Assembly: GCF_000213055.1 (NCBI RefSeq)
Contig: NZ_CM001165.1
Span: 7,295,381-7,359,380, forward strand
DNA from: Streptomyces sp. Tu6071
Lineage (GTDB): Bacteria > Actinomycetota > Actinomycetes > Streptomycetales > Streptomycetaceae
Length of the DNA: 64,000 nt
Direction of reading: 5' to 3'
In this document: positions 18,021-26,455 of the stretch, one piece after another
How the letters are laid out: every line of letters begins with the position of its first letter
Position numbering within the stretch: the stretch's first letter is position 1
The notes under the pieces: generated by a model
What the model saw: only the letters and a program-made list of their open reading frames with translations
Database searches by the model: none
Told to the model about the DNA's origin: nothing
Translations under genes and position numbers: made by a program

Positions 18021-18075
18021 CCGGGGGTACGGGACGGGGCCGCGCCAACCGGCCGCGCGCCGCCCCGTACCCCGG
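18021..18075. terminator. Bidirectional hairpin between RidA and permease genes
   Basis: CCGGGGGTACGGG (18021-18033) pairs with CCCCGTACCCCGG (18063-18075), with further pairing inside. It sits exactly between two convergent stops. Confidence 0.7.
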
Positions 18076-18082
18076 CCAGGTC

Positions 18083-19738
18083 TCACACCGGCAGCACGTG
18101 CTCCCCGCTCCGGTCCGTGCTCAGGCACAGCGAGCACACGTGTGCCTCGTGCGTGACACAGGCGGTGACATCGGGGCGCTCGTACTCCTGCGCGCACACG
18201 TGGCACGTATAGGGGCTCGCGCTCGGGTTGCCGCTCTCGTCCAGGAGCGGCTCCGCGATGCCGTCGTCCGTGCGCCGCAGGTAGTACTTCCCGCGTGTCA
18301 TCAGGGCCATGACAGGGGTGAGGACGAATGCGATGACGACGGCGGCGACCGGCGAGTAGGGCTGGACCGTGTCGCCGAGCGCGTGGAAGTACATCGCGAT
18401 CGACAGGCCCGAGGCCGCGACGAAGGAGACGACGCCGACCGGGTTGACCGCGTAGAGCATCCCGCGCCGGAACTCCGGCTGGAGCGGGGAGAGTTTCAGC
18501 ACGTACTTGTTGACCATGATGTCGGTCGCGACCGTCACGACCCACGCGATCGCGCAGTTCGAGTAGAAGCTCAGGATGTCGTTGAGGAAGCTGAACATGT
18601 CGGCCTCCATCAGCGCGAGCGCGAAACCGAGGTTGACGAGGACGAAGACCATGCGGCCCGGGTAGTGGCGGGTCACCCGTGTGAAGGAGTTCGTCCACGC
18701 GAGCGAGCCCGAGTACGCGTTCGTCACATTGATCTTGATCTGGCTGATCACGACGAGGACGACGGCGAGCGGCACCACGAGCCAGGACGGCATCATCGCG
18801 TCGAACGCGCCCCGGAACTGCTGGATCGGCTCGGTCGCGGCGGCCGGCCCCACGCCGGAGAGGATGTACACGGCGAGGAACACGCCGATCGCCTGCTTGA
18901 GCGCCCCCAGCACGACCCAGCCCGGACCGGCCATGACGACCGCCGTCCACCACGCGCGCCGGTTCTTGTCCGTGCGCGGCGGCATGAAGCGCAGGTAGTC
19001 GATCTGCTCGCCGATCTGCGCGATGAGCGAGAGGCACACGCCCGCGCCGAGCAGCACCGAGGCGGTGTTGATCCCGCCGTCCCCCGAGGTGCCCGCGTAC
19101 GCGAGGAAGCGGTCCACCGTGCCGGGGTCCTCGGCGACGACGTAGACGAGCGGGCCCACCATGAGCAGGAGCCACACGGGCGTCGTCCACACCTGGAGCT
19201 TGCTGAGCGCCTTCATCCCGTAGACCACGAGCGGGATCACCATGAACGTCGACACCAAGTACCCAATCCACAAGGGTAGATGGAGCCCCAGTTTGAGGCC
19301 CTGCGCCATGATCGAGCCTTCGAGCGCGAAGAAGATGAACGTGAAGCTCGCGAAGATCACACTCGTGAGGACCGAGCCGAAGTAACCGAAGCCCGCACCA
19401 CGGGTGATGAGGTCCAGGTCGAGGTTGTAGCGCGCCCCGTAGTACGCGAGCGGGAAACCCGTCACGAAGATGAGAACGGCCGCGACGCCGATCGCGAGCA
19501 GCGCGTTCCCCGTGCCGTGGCTGAGCCCGATCCCCGCGCCGATCGAGAAGTCCGCCATGTAGGCGATGCCGCCGAGCGCCGTCGTCGCCACGACCATGGG
19601 GGTCCAACGGCGGTACGAGCGCGGGGCGAAGCGGAGCGTGTAGTCCTCCAGCGTCTCCTTGACCGCCCCGCCCCCCTGCGGTGCGCCGTCGGGCTCCGGC
19701 TCGGTCGCGGCGGACGGCCGTGACTGCGTCGTGCTCAT
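18083..19738 (-). CDS. NCS1-family purine/cytosine/allantoin permease with Cys-rich C-terminal tail
   Basis: A 551-residue permease starting at ATG 19738, with GGGAGG 5 nt upstream. The NCS1 N-terminal signature (LEDYTLRFAPRSYRRWTP), about 12 membrane helices, and conserved cores (GAGFGYFGSVLTS, QIKINVTNAYSGSLAW) are present. It imports nucleobases or related hydantoins/ureides by cation symport, which fits the neighbouring amidohydrolase operon. The C-terminus is odd: after the last helix and a linker, a cytosolic tail holds C512-x2-C515, C527, C535-x2-C538 with H530 and H533, a zinc-finger-like spacing not part of the NCS1 core. It may be a regulatory metal-binding module. Confidence 0.87.
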   Translation of the reverse strand: MSTTQSRPSAATEPEPDGAPQGGGAVKETLEDYTLRFAPRSYRRWTPMVVATTALGGIAYMADFSIGAGIGLSHGTGNALLAIGVAAVLIFVTGFPLAYYGARYNLDLDLITRGAGFGYFGSVLTSVIFASFTFIFFALEGSIMAQGLKLGLHLPLWIGYLVSTFMVIPLVVYGMKALSKLQVWTTPVWLLLMVGPLVYVVAEDPGTVDRFLAYAGTSGDGGINTASVLLGAGVCLSLIAQIGEQIDYLRFMPPRTDKNRRAWWTAVVMAGPGWVVLGALKQAIGVFLAVYILSGVGPAAATEPIQQFRGAFDAMMPSWLVVPLAVVLVVISQIKINVTNAYSGSLAWTNSFTRVTRHYPGRMVFVLVNLGFALALMEADMFSFLNDILSFYSNCAIAWVVTVATDIMVNKYVLKLSPLQPEFRRGMLYAVNPVGVVSFVAASGLSIAMYFHALGDTVQPYSPVAAVVIAFVLTPVMALMTRGKYYLRRTDDGIAEPLLDESGNPSASPYTCHVCAQEYERPDVTACVTHEAHVCSLCLSTDRSGEHVLPV

Positions 19739-19921
19739 GCATGCCTCCCAGGGGACGGTGGTGATGCCGGGCACGAGGAGGCTAGGGACGGCGTGTTTCC
19801 CCGGATTCGCGCGGACGGTGAACGGGGCGTTACGTACAGCTCACAGCGGATTCCGCCTTCCCCGCAGGAGAGTCGCGCCCCGTCAGGAACGTGTACAACG
19901 CAGGGCTGCCGACCGGGACCG

Positions 19922-20515
19922 CTACCCGGCCGAGGCTCTTCCCGGGGGAGCCGGTGTCGTCCTCGGCGCCGCGCGCGGAAGCCTGGCGCGCCGCGCCGCG
20001 GGGCTGAGGAGCAGGAGGCCGACGTTGAGCGTCGAGCTGAGCCCGAGTTCGCACAGCGCGAGCGCGAGGACCAGCGGTCTGACGAGCGGGTGCCGGCGGA
20101 TGTAGCGCAGCCCGTCGAGCAACTCGGCGCGCAGACTGCCGGGTTCGGCGCGAGCCCCGGTCGGCGCCGCCGGGGGACGTATCCGCAGTGAGAACAGCAG
20201 GGGCAGCGAGCCCGCGAAGAGCACCCCCGCCGCGGCGAAGGCCACGGGCAGCCCGCCGAGCCCGAGTGCGAGTCCCGCGAGCGGTGGCGCCGCGATCTGG
20301 CTCAGCCGCATCGCGAGCGAGCGCATCCCGATGACCCGCGCGAACTGCTCGGGCCGGGTCAGGCGGGGCGGCAGCGCGCCCACGGCCGGCACGAACAGCG
20401 CGTCCGCCGTGCCGAAGACAAGCGCCACGCACACGAGCAGCCACAAACGCGGGCGAGGTCAGCGCGACGGCACCGGCGACCCCGAGGACCAGCACGCGCC
20501 ACCGTCGGCCCCGTC
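19922..20515 (-). pseudogene. MFS transporter remnant (DHA3-like), frameshifted and truncated at both ends
   Basis: One frame reads MWLLVCVALVFGTADALF, VGALPPRLTRPEQFARVIGM and then AELLDGLRYIRRHPLVRPLV, matching the middle of an MFS exporter (helices about 3 to 7). Upstream of 20446 the sequence continues in another frame as RRWRVLVLGVAGAVALTSP. Removing one base of the CCC run at 20451-20453 (minus-strand sense) restores a continuous SPRLWLLVCVAL. After LLLLS near 19990 the similarity ends. The N-terminal helices and the C-terminal half are absent. It is clearly decayed; the 5' end abuts a fragment of another gene on the opposite strand. Confidence 0.7.
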
Positions 20516-20593
20516 GGCGGCGGACCCGCGGGCCTGCTCCTCGCCTCCCTGCTGCGCCGCGACGACATCTACCGCGTCGTCCTCGAACCCTGA
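20498..20593 (+). pseudogene. N-terminal fragment of an FAD-dependent monooxygenase
   Basis: The plus strand reads ATVGPVGGGPAGLLLASLL then RRDDIYRVVLEP and a TGA at 20591. This is the FAD-binding GxGxxG beta-alpha-beta unit as found at the N-terminus of p-hydroxybenzoate hydroxylase-type enzymes (VGGGPAGLLLxxLLxxxGIxxVVLE). No start codon or remaining domains are present. It is about 30 residues of a lost gene, adjoining the MFS remnant head-to-head. Confidence 0.55.
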
Positions 20594-20640
20594 GACCACG
20601 CCCACGCCGAGGCCCCGCAGGCGTCGCCCGCACCAGGCCC

Positions 20641-21033
20641 CTACACCCCCGCCGGGAACTCCACCGCGAGCGCGACGCCCGGCCTGTTCGTGCGCGGCAC
20701 CACCCGCCGCATGAGATCGGTGAGCCGCACGAGCACGTACTTGCGCGCGAGCGCCCGCCGCGCCGCCCGGCCCTCCGCCTCGTCCAGGACCCGGCCCGTC
20801 CCCTCGTACGTGCCCGCGCCCGCCGCGATCCGCCCCCGCACGTCGCAGGCCCGTACGCTCACGCGGCTCGTGTGCCGCAACCGCTTCACCTTGCCCGCGT
20901 GCGCGTCGCTCCACGCCACGAGCCGCTCGCCGTCCACGGCGAGCCACACGGGCGTCGCGACGGCCACACCGCTCCTGCGGTACGTGACGAGACTGACGTA
21001 CTTCGCGGCGGCCAGCTCAGCGGGAACGCTCAT
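20641..21033 (-). CDS. PPOX-class split-barrel F420-dependent oxidoreductase
   Basis: A 130-residue flavin/deazaflavin split-barrel protein: MSVPAELAAAKYVSLVTYRR, VATPVWLAVDGERLVAWSD, KVKRLRHTSRVSVRACD and the tail RVVPRTNRPGVALAVEF. The RKS-like KVKRLRH segment and GVAVATPVW are typical of the Mycobacterium/Streptomyces F420-dependent PPOX subfamily. These small enzymes reduce diverse substrates such as biliverdin or quinones with F420H2. It lies next to a degraded region but is itself intact. Confidence 0.85.
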   Translation of the reverse strand: MSVPAELAAAKYVSLVTYRRSGVAVATPVWLAVDGERLVAWSDAHAGKVKRLRHTSRVSVRACDVRGRIAAGAGTYEGTGRVLDEAEGRAARRALARKYVLVRLTDLMRRVVPRTNRPGVALAVEFPAGV

Positions 21034-21103
21034 GCGCCACCCTCCTCGTTCGGGGCTCGTAGAGGGACGACTCTACGGTGCGGGCGCTCCCGCCGAGGAG
21101 CGG

Positions 21104-21880
21104 TCAGCCGGTAGTGGCGACCACGGCCCCGGCCGCGACGAGCAGCGCCACGTACGCCCCCGCGTGGAGCGCGTCCGGGACCCGCGGCGGGCGACGGCGC
21201 AGCAGCACCACGACCACCGTCGAACCGGCCAGCAGCGACAGCGCCGCCACGATGTCCACCGCCCCGACGAGCCCCGCCCCCGCGGGCGTGCTTCCGCGCA
21301 CCAGGAGCGAGACGCACAGCGCGGGCGCGACGATCGCGAGCGTGAGCGGATTGGCGAGCGCCGCCGCCACCGGCATCGAGGCGCCCGCCCGGCGCAGCAG
21401 CGGCACCGTCATCACGCTGCCGCCGACACCCAGGAACGAGGCGATGGCACCGATCGGCAGCCCCACACCGGTCGGCAGCGCCTGCCGCCGCCCCGCCACC
21501 GTGCGGGCGGGACGCAGGAAGCCGGGCCGCGCCAGCAGGTCCACGACCGTGACCCCCACGTACGCCACGAAGCCCCAGCGCAGCACGGGCCCCGGCGCGA
21601 ACCGCCCGGCGACCGCCCCGAGCGCCCCGCCCACGCCGAGCAGCACGAGCAGCGCCCACCGGCCGCGTAGCGCCCGCGGCGGGGCGGCGAGCGTCGCGAC
21701 GAGCGCGTTGACCAGCATGACCAGCGCGGACGTCGCCGTCGCCACGCGCACGGCGTCACCGCCGAGCCCGGCGTCCACCACCGTGATCACCGGGACCGTC
21801 ACGAAGCCCCCACCGAAACCGAACAGCGCGGTGGTGACACCGACGCCGAGACCGAGCAGAAGAAGTACGAGTACGGACAC
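21104..21880 (-). CDS. TauE/SafE-family sulfite/organic anion exporter
   Basis: About 258 residues with eight hydrophobic segments. The two family repeats are visible: LGLGVGVTTALFGFGGGFVTVP and later PIGAIASFLGVGGSVMTVP, each with the conserved FGxGGG/LGVGG turn. TauE/SafE proteins export sulfite, sulfoacetate or related anions. Two starts are possible: GTG 21880, which starts directly at the first helix with GGAGG very close upstream, and ATG 21952, which adds 24 basic residues and reaches into the promoter of the divergent AraC-type gene. The shorter form is preferred. Confidence 0.8.
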   Translation of the reverse strand: MSVLVLLLLGLGVGVTTALFGFGGGFVTVPVITVVDAGLGGDAVRVATATSALVMLVNALVATLAAPPRALRGRWALLVLLGVGGALGAVAGRFAPGPVLRWGFVAYVGVTVVDLLARPGFLRPARTVAGRRQALPTGVGLPIGAIASFLGVGGSVMTVPLLRRAGASMPVAAALANPLTLAIVAPALCVSLLVRGSTPAGAGLVGAVDIVAALSLLAGSTVVVVLLRRRPPRVPDALHAGAYVALLVAAGAVVATTG

Positions 21881-21963
21881 CCTCCGAGCACATCGCACCC
21901 GGCAGATGGCGGGCAATCGCAGGCCGGGCGACTTTCTTCGCGACTTCGCCATACCCTGGCCGG

Positions 21964-22719
21964 GTGCGCAACGTCCCCCTCGACGCTCTCGACCACCTCC
22001 CGGTCGACGTCCTCCCGCTCGGCACCGACTACCCGCCGGACCACCTCCTCGCCCGGCACACCCACCGCAGGGCCCAGCTCCTCCACGGGGCCTCCGGCGT
22101 CATGCGCCTGGAGACCGAGGAGGGTGCCTGGACCGTCCCCGTCGACCGCGCCGTGTGCATCCCGCCGGGGACCCCGCACGAGGTCCGCATGCGGGGCGTC
22201 ACCACCTGGAGCCTGTACATCGAGCCGGACGCCGTCCCCTGGTGGCCCACGTCCTGCACCGTGATCGAGGTCGGCGCGCTGCTCCGCGAACTCCTGCGCG
22301 CGGCGAACGACTTGGGCGCCGACTACGACACCGCCGGGCGCGACGGCGCGCTCATCGGGCTCCTCCTGCACGAACTGCGCCGCACCGCCCCGGCCCCGTT
22401 CGCCGTGTCGCTCCCGCGCGAGGAACCCTTCCGCGCCCTGTGCCGCTCCTACCTCGCCGCCCCCGACGCCGCGCTGACGAACACGGACTGGGCCCGCGCG
22501 GCGGCGATGAGCCCGCGCACCTTCGACCGCCGCTTCCACGCGCTCACCGGCACAAGTCCCGCCACCTGGCGGGCCCGCGCCCGTCTCCTTGCCGCCCTCC
22601 CACTCCTGCCCGCCCACAGCGTCACCGCGGTCGCCGCCCGCCTCGGCTACTCCTCTCCCGCGGCCTTCACCGCCGCCTTCACCCGCGCCTTCGGGGCCCC
22701 GCCGTCGAAACTGGGCTGA
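21964..22719 (+). CDS. AraC-family regulator with N-terminal cupin
   Basis: A 251-residue protein starting at GTG 21964. The N-terminal half is a small cupin (HLLARHTHRRAQLLHGASGV, AVCIPPGTPHEVRMRG), a likely ligand or metal sensor. The C-terminal half has two HTH motifs of AraC type (DWARAAAMSPRTFDRRFHAL and AVAARLGYSSPAAFTAAFTR). It is divergent from the TauE-type exporter and may control it. No signal peptide. Confidence 0.88.
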   Translation: MRNVPLDALDHLPVDVLPLGTDYPPDHLLARHTHRRAQLLHGASGVMRLETEEGAWTVPVDRAVCIPPGTPHEVRMRGVTTWSLYIEPDAVPWWPTSCTVIEVGALLRELLRAANDLGADYDTAGRDGALIGLLLHELRRTAPAPFAVSLPREEPFRALCRSYLAAPDAALTNTDWARAAAMSPRTFDRRFHALTGTSPATWRARARLLAALPLLPAHSVTAVAARLGYSSPAAFTAAFTRAFGAPPSKLG

Positions 22720-22821
22720 CCAAGGGGAGGCGCCGGTATTTCGTCCGCTCCACACCAGGGACGAAGCCTCCCTGGTGACAAGACGGGCGTTATGTTGGCA
22801 TTCGCCTTGTGAGGAGTGGCT

Positions 22822-23427
22822 GTGTGGCACGACATGCTGACGATTCAGCTCCCCATCGCGGAGAAGATCCTGCGGACCGTCCTCGTGTACGCCGCGATGG
22901 TGGTCCTCTTCCGGCTCAGCGGGAAACGCGGTCTGGCCAGCCTCAACACCTTCGACTTCGTCGTGGTCTTCCTTCTCTCCAACGTGGTGCAGAACGCCGT
23001 CATCGGAGCGGACGACAGTCTCCTGGGCGGCCTCGTCGGCGCCGCCACCCTCGTCGCCGTCAACGCGCTCATGAACCGGCTGACCGTGGCGAGCCCTCGC
23101 ATCGCCCGTGTCCTTGAGGGAACGTCGACGACGGTGGTCGAGAACGGCTCCGTCATGACGGGCGCCGTCCGGCGGCTGGCCGTGCGCCCCTCGGAGATCG
23201 AGCATGCCGTCCGGGTGCAGAACGGGGAAGGGATCAGTGACGTCGCCTCGGCACGTCTGGAGCCCGACGGCCAGCTCCTCGTCGTGCTGAAGCAGTCCGC
23301 GGGAGCCCCGACGCGCGCCGACGTCGCACGCCTGGAGAAGCGGCTGACGGCGATCGAGGAGCTGCTGCGCGCCGAGGTGGCCGGGACCCGTCCGGAATCC
23401 ACGGGCGGACACGGCAACGACTCGTGA
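22822..23427 (+). CDS. DUF421 / YetF-family membrane protein
   Basis: A 201-residue protein with three N-terminal membrane helices (LRTVLVYAAMVVLFRLSG; FDFVVVFLLSNVVQNAVIG; LLGGLVGAATLVAVNALMN) and a cytosolic DUF421 domain (VLEGTSTTVVENGSVM, ASARLEPDGQLLVVLK). Members are linked to spore or envelope physiology in other Gram-positives, without a defined reaction. Two GTG codons are in frame; 22822 was chosen because GGAG at 22813-22816 sits 5 nt before it, whereas it overlaps the GTG at 22816. Confidence 0.85.
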   Translation: MWHDMLTIQLPIAEKILRTVLVYAAMVVLFRLSGKRGLASLNTFDFVVVFLLSNVVQNAVIGADDSLLGGLVGAATLVAVNALMNRLTVASPRIARVLEGTSTTVVENGSVMTGAVRRLAVRPSEIEHAVRVQNGEGISDVASARLEPDGQLLVVLKQSAGAPTRADVARLEKRLTAIEELLRAEVAGTRPESTGGHGNDS

Positions 23428-23452
23428 GGGCCTCGGGGAACGGCGCGGGCGT

Positions 23453-24667
23453 TCAGGCGGCGACCGCCTCCTCGGCGCTGGAGCCGGTACGCGCACGGCG
23501 GTCCGGCCACGGGATGCGGACGCCGCACAGCGCGACCACGTAGGCGGCCCCCGCCACGCAGGCGAGCCCCCACACCAGGCTGCTCGCGCTGGCCACGAAA
23601 CCGATCAGCGGAGGACCGGCGAGCAGCCCCGTCGTTCCCATGGCCGCGACCAGCGTGAGCGCGTTCCCGCCCTGCTGGGCTGCGGCCACGTAGACGCACG
23701 GGGTGACCGCCGCGACACCGAGCCCGACACAGGCGAAACCGGCGAAGGCCGGCCAGACACCCCCGGCCGCGAGTGCCACGACGAGCCCGGAACCGGCCAG
23801 GGCGCTGCCCACGACCACGACCCTGCCGTCGCCCCAGCGCTCACGCCAGCCGTCGGCGCACAGCCGCGCGAGGACCATGACGCCGGAGACGACGGAGATG
23901 CCCAGCGGAGCGAGCTGCTCCGAGGCGTCCGCGACATCCCGCAGGTACAGGGCGGACCAGTCGTTCATCGCGCCCTCCACGACCGTCCCGAAGACCATGG
24001 CGGCGCACATCCACCACACGGCCGCGCCCGGCAGCGTCCGGCGGCGTGGTTCCGGTGCTGCTTCCGCCTCGGCGGGCGCGGAAGGCGCCGCGACCTCTTC
24101 CGCACGGGTGAGCAGGCCCGTCCAGGCGCCCGCCGTGAGCAGGACGAGGAGAGCGGCGGCGACGGCGAAGTGGGCGGCGAGCGAGGACGTCATGAGGTGC
24201 ACCCCGGAGGCGAGCACCCCCGCGAGGAAGGACCCGCCGCTGAAGACGGCGTGCAGCTTCGCCATCGTGTGCCGTGCGTACCGGGCCTCCAGCGCGGCGC
24301 CCTGCGCGTTCATCGCCGTGTTGAGGCAACCGACGAAGACCCCGTCGACGCACACCACCAACAGGGCGACCGGGTAGTTGGGGGCGGCGGCCAGGGCGAG
24401 GAGGACGAGGGCCAGCGCCGTGGTCGAGAGCAGGGCGAGCCGGCGCGAGCCCAGGCGCCGCATCAGCAGCGCGATGAGAGGGAAGGACACGCAGGAGCCC
24501 ACCCCCGCGGCCATCAGCAGGAAGCCGACCTCGGCGGCGTTCAGGCCGAGCCCGGATTTCAGCGCCGGGATGCGGGAGGCCCACGTGGCGTACTGGAAGC
24601 CCAGGGCGCAGAAGAGCGCGGCGGTGGCGAACTGCCCGCGTCTGAACGAGGGAACGGGGGAGGGCAT
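23453..24667 (-). CDS. MFS transporter, probable exporter of the adjacent cluster
   Basis: A 404-residue MFS protein with 12 hydrophobic segments. It begins MPSPVPSFRRGQFATAALFCALGFQY and carries the inter-helix motif LLMRRLGSRRLALL between helices 2 and 3, plus a cytosolic central loop rich in Ala, Pro and Glu. The layout resembles the YbjJ/fucose-permease-like group, which includes exporters. Its start is 5 nt after the GNAT stop codon, so it is the last gene of a five-gene minus-strand operon and the natural candidate to export the product. Confidence 0.85.
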   Translation of the reverse strand: MPSPVPSFRRGQFATAALFCALGFQYATWASRIPALKSGLGLNAAEVGFLLMAAGVGSCVSFPLIALLMRRLGSRRLALLSTTALALVLLALAAAPNYPVALLVVCVDGVFVGCLNTAMNAQGAALEARYARHTMAKLHAVFSGGSFLAGVLASGVHLMTSSLAAHFAVAAALLVLLTAGAWTGLLTRAEEVAAPSAPAEAEAAPEPRRRTLPGAAVWWMCAAMVFGTVVEGAMNDWSALYLRDVADASEQLAPLGISVVSGVMVLARLCADGWRERWGDGRVVVVGSALAGSGLVVALAAGGVWPAFAGFACVGLGVAAVTPCVYVAAAQQGGNALTLVAAMGTTGLLAGPPLIGFVASASSLVWGLACVAGAAYVVALCGVRIPWPDRRARTGSSAEEAVAA

Positions 24668-24671
24668 GAGG

Positions 24672-25268
24672 TCAACTCCGCCTGTGTGAGGGTTGATGGG
24701 CAGGGGACGCGGAGCGACCCGGGGACGGTTCCCGCGTCGTGAGCGAGCGGGACATGTACAGGGCCGACGCGCCGTAGTCGGTGACGGCCACGTCCGGTTG
24801 GGCGACGTAGCCGAGTGCGGCCCAGAAGCGGTCCGCCCCGCCCACGGCCACGAGCGAGACGGAGGTGCAGCCCCGGTCCCGCGCGGCGTCCTCCACGTGT
24901 GCCACGAGGCGACGCCCGAGGCCGCGCCCGCGCAGGAGCGGGCTCACGACGAGGTCGTGGATGTGCAGGTTCTCGCGAAGGGCGGGCGCCGGTTCCGTGC
25001 GTCCCCACGACGGCGGACGTCGCGGCGGGCTGGGCAGCGCGAGCAGGTATCCGCCGACGGTCTCCGCCCCGGTGCGCACCACGAAGCACGTGCCGGGCGA
25101 GACCGCGGCCTTGGCGCGGAGGACCGCGGGGCTCTCGGAGAGGCCGAGCGGGGCGTACGCCGCGGCCTCCAGGGAGACGATCGCGGCCCAGTCCGCCGGG
25201 GCGAGGCCCCGGATCACGGGCCCCGACGCCACCGGCCCCGACGCCACGGTCCCGCGCGCCGCGCTCAC
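24672..25268 (-). CDS. GNAT-family N-acetyltransferase
   Basis: A 198-residue acetyltransferase starting at GTG 25268, overlapping the decarboxylase stop by 4 nt. The GNAT fold is shown by VIRGLAPADWAAIVSLEAA, LHIHDLVVSPLLRGRGLGRR (acetyl-CoA pyrophosphate loop) and AALGYVAQPDVAVTDYGAS. In this operon the likely role is N-acetylation of an amine made by the PLP decarboxylase, either as a tailoring or a self-protection step. That role is inferred from position alone. Confidence 0.88.
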   Translation of the reverse strand: MSAARGTVASGPVASGPVIRGLAPADWAAIVSLEAAAYAPLGLSESPAVLRAKAAVSPGTCFVVRTGAETVGGYLLALPSPPRRPPSWGRTEPAPALRENLHIHDLVVSPLLRGRGLGRRLVAHVEDAARDRGCTSVSLVAVGGADRFWAALGYVAQPDVAVTDYGASALYMSRSLTTREPSPGRSASPAHQPSHRRS

Positions 25269-26455
25269 AGGCCCTCTCCCCGCGCGTCCGGCGACGCGCC
25301 GGTGAGGACGACGGGGAGGGGGGAGAAGCCGTTGAATCCGCGCGTCGTGTAGCTCAGCGCGTACGCGCCGCAGGAGAGGATCTCGACAGGATCGCCCGAG
25401 CGCAGATCCGCGGGAACCCGCACGTGCCCGCGGTCGTGCGCGAAGGCGTCGTCGCTGTCGCACGTCGGACCCGCCACGACCGCCGGGACCCGGGGGGCCG
25501 CGGAACGGGTGGGGAAGCGCAGACGGTACTGGAGGGCGTCCATCTCGTAGAGGCCGTTGAACTTCCCGCAGCTCAGGTAGAGCCAGTGCTGCAGGACGCC
25601 GTCGGGCATGCGCCGCCGCGTCAGGCGTACGACGCGGGCGTGGATGGTGCCGTGGTCGGCGACCAGCCACCGGCCCGGCTCCATGACGACGTCGAGGTGC
25701 CCGCCGTGGACGGCACGCAGCCGTTCGACACCCTCCCGGAGCGTGGCGAAGATCTTGTCCAGCGGGGGGTCGAGCGGTTCGCCCGCGGCGCTCAGGTACC
25801 CCCGGGCGGGCAGTCCGCCCCCGAGGTTCACGTGGTCCAGCGTGATGCCTGCCTCACCCAGCGCCTCCAGTACCGCCGCGAGACGATCGCACGCCTCGCG
25901 CCAGGCGTCGGGGTCCATCTGCTGCGAGCCCACGTGCACCGAGAGCCCGGAGGGCACGAGACCGAGATCGACGGCCTCGCGCAGGAGCCGTACGCCCTCG
26001 TCCGGCGCGCAGCCGAACTTGTGCTTGAGACCCCACAGCGCGCTCCCGCCCTCCACGGCGATCCGGCAGAACACCCGTGCGCCGGGGGCGTGGCGCGCGA
26101 GTGCCGCGAGGTCCTCACGGCTGTCCGTCACGAAGAGGCGCACCCCCAGGGCGTACGCCTCCGCGATGTCCGCGTCGGACTTGATCGTGTTGCCGTAGTG
26201 GACGCTCTCGACGGGGAACCCGGCACGCAGCGCCTGCCGCAGTTCCTGCGGCCCGGCCGCGTCCACCCCGGCGCCCACGGCGGCGAGAGCGCGCAGGACC
26301 CCGTCGTCGGGAGCCGCCTTCATGGCGAACCGCACGGCGGCGGAGGGGAGTTCGCGACACAGCTCGGCGTACCGGGCGCGGATGCCGTCGAGGTCGTACA
26401 CGAGCCGGTCGTGCCCACCCGGCTCCTCGGGGCGTGGTCGCGGGGGGGACGTCAT
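25265..26455 (-). CDS. Fold-type III PLP-dependent decarboxylase (ornithine/diaminopimelate type)
   Basis: A 396-residue enzyme with AGGAGG 5 nt upstream of ATG 26455. Key residues: PLP lysine K46 in RFAMKAAPDD, HVGSQ (174-178), the glycine-rich phosphate site LGGG (211-214), EPGRWLV (259-265), and C332 in GPTCDSDD, where the CDxxD motif marks the ornithine/lysine decarboxylase branch rather than diaminopimelate decarboxylase. The GAYALSYTTRGFNGF motif completes the PLP and substrate site. It should decarboxylate a basic or modified amino acid to an amine. It overlaps its neighbours on both sides (ATGA), so it is part of the same operon. Confidence 0.88.
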   Translation of the reverse strand: MTSPPRPRPEEPGGHDRLVYDLDGIRARYAELCRELPSAAVRFAMKAAPDDGVLRALAAVGAGVDAAGPQELRQALRAGFPVESVHYGNTIKSDADIAEAYALGVRLFVTDSREDLAALARHAPGARVFCRIAVEGGSALWGLKHKFGCAPDEGVRLLREAVDLGLVPSGLSVHVGSQQMDPDAWREACDRLAAVLEALGEAGITLDHVNLGGGLPARGYLSAAGEPLDPPLDKIFATLREGVERLRAVHGGHLDVVMEPGRWLVADHGTIHARVVRLTRRRMPDGVLQHWLYLSCGKFNGLYEMDALQYRLRFPTRSAAPRVPAVVAGPTCDSDDAFAHDRGHVRVPADLRSGDPVEILSCGAYALSYTTRGFNGFSPLPVVLTGASPDARGEGL

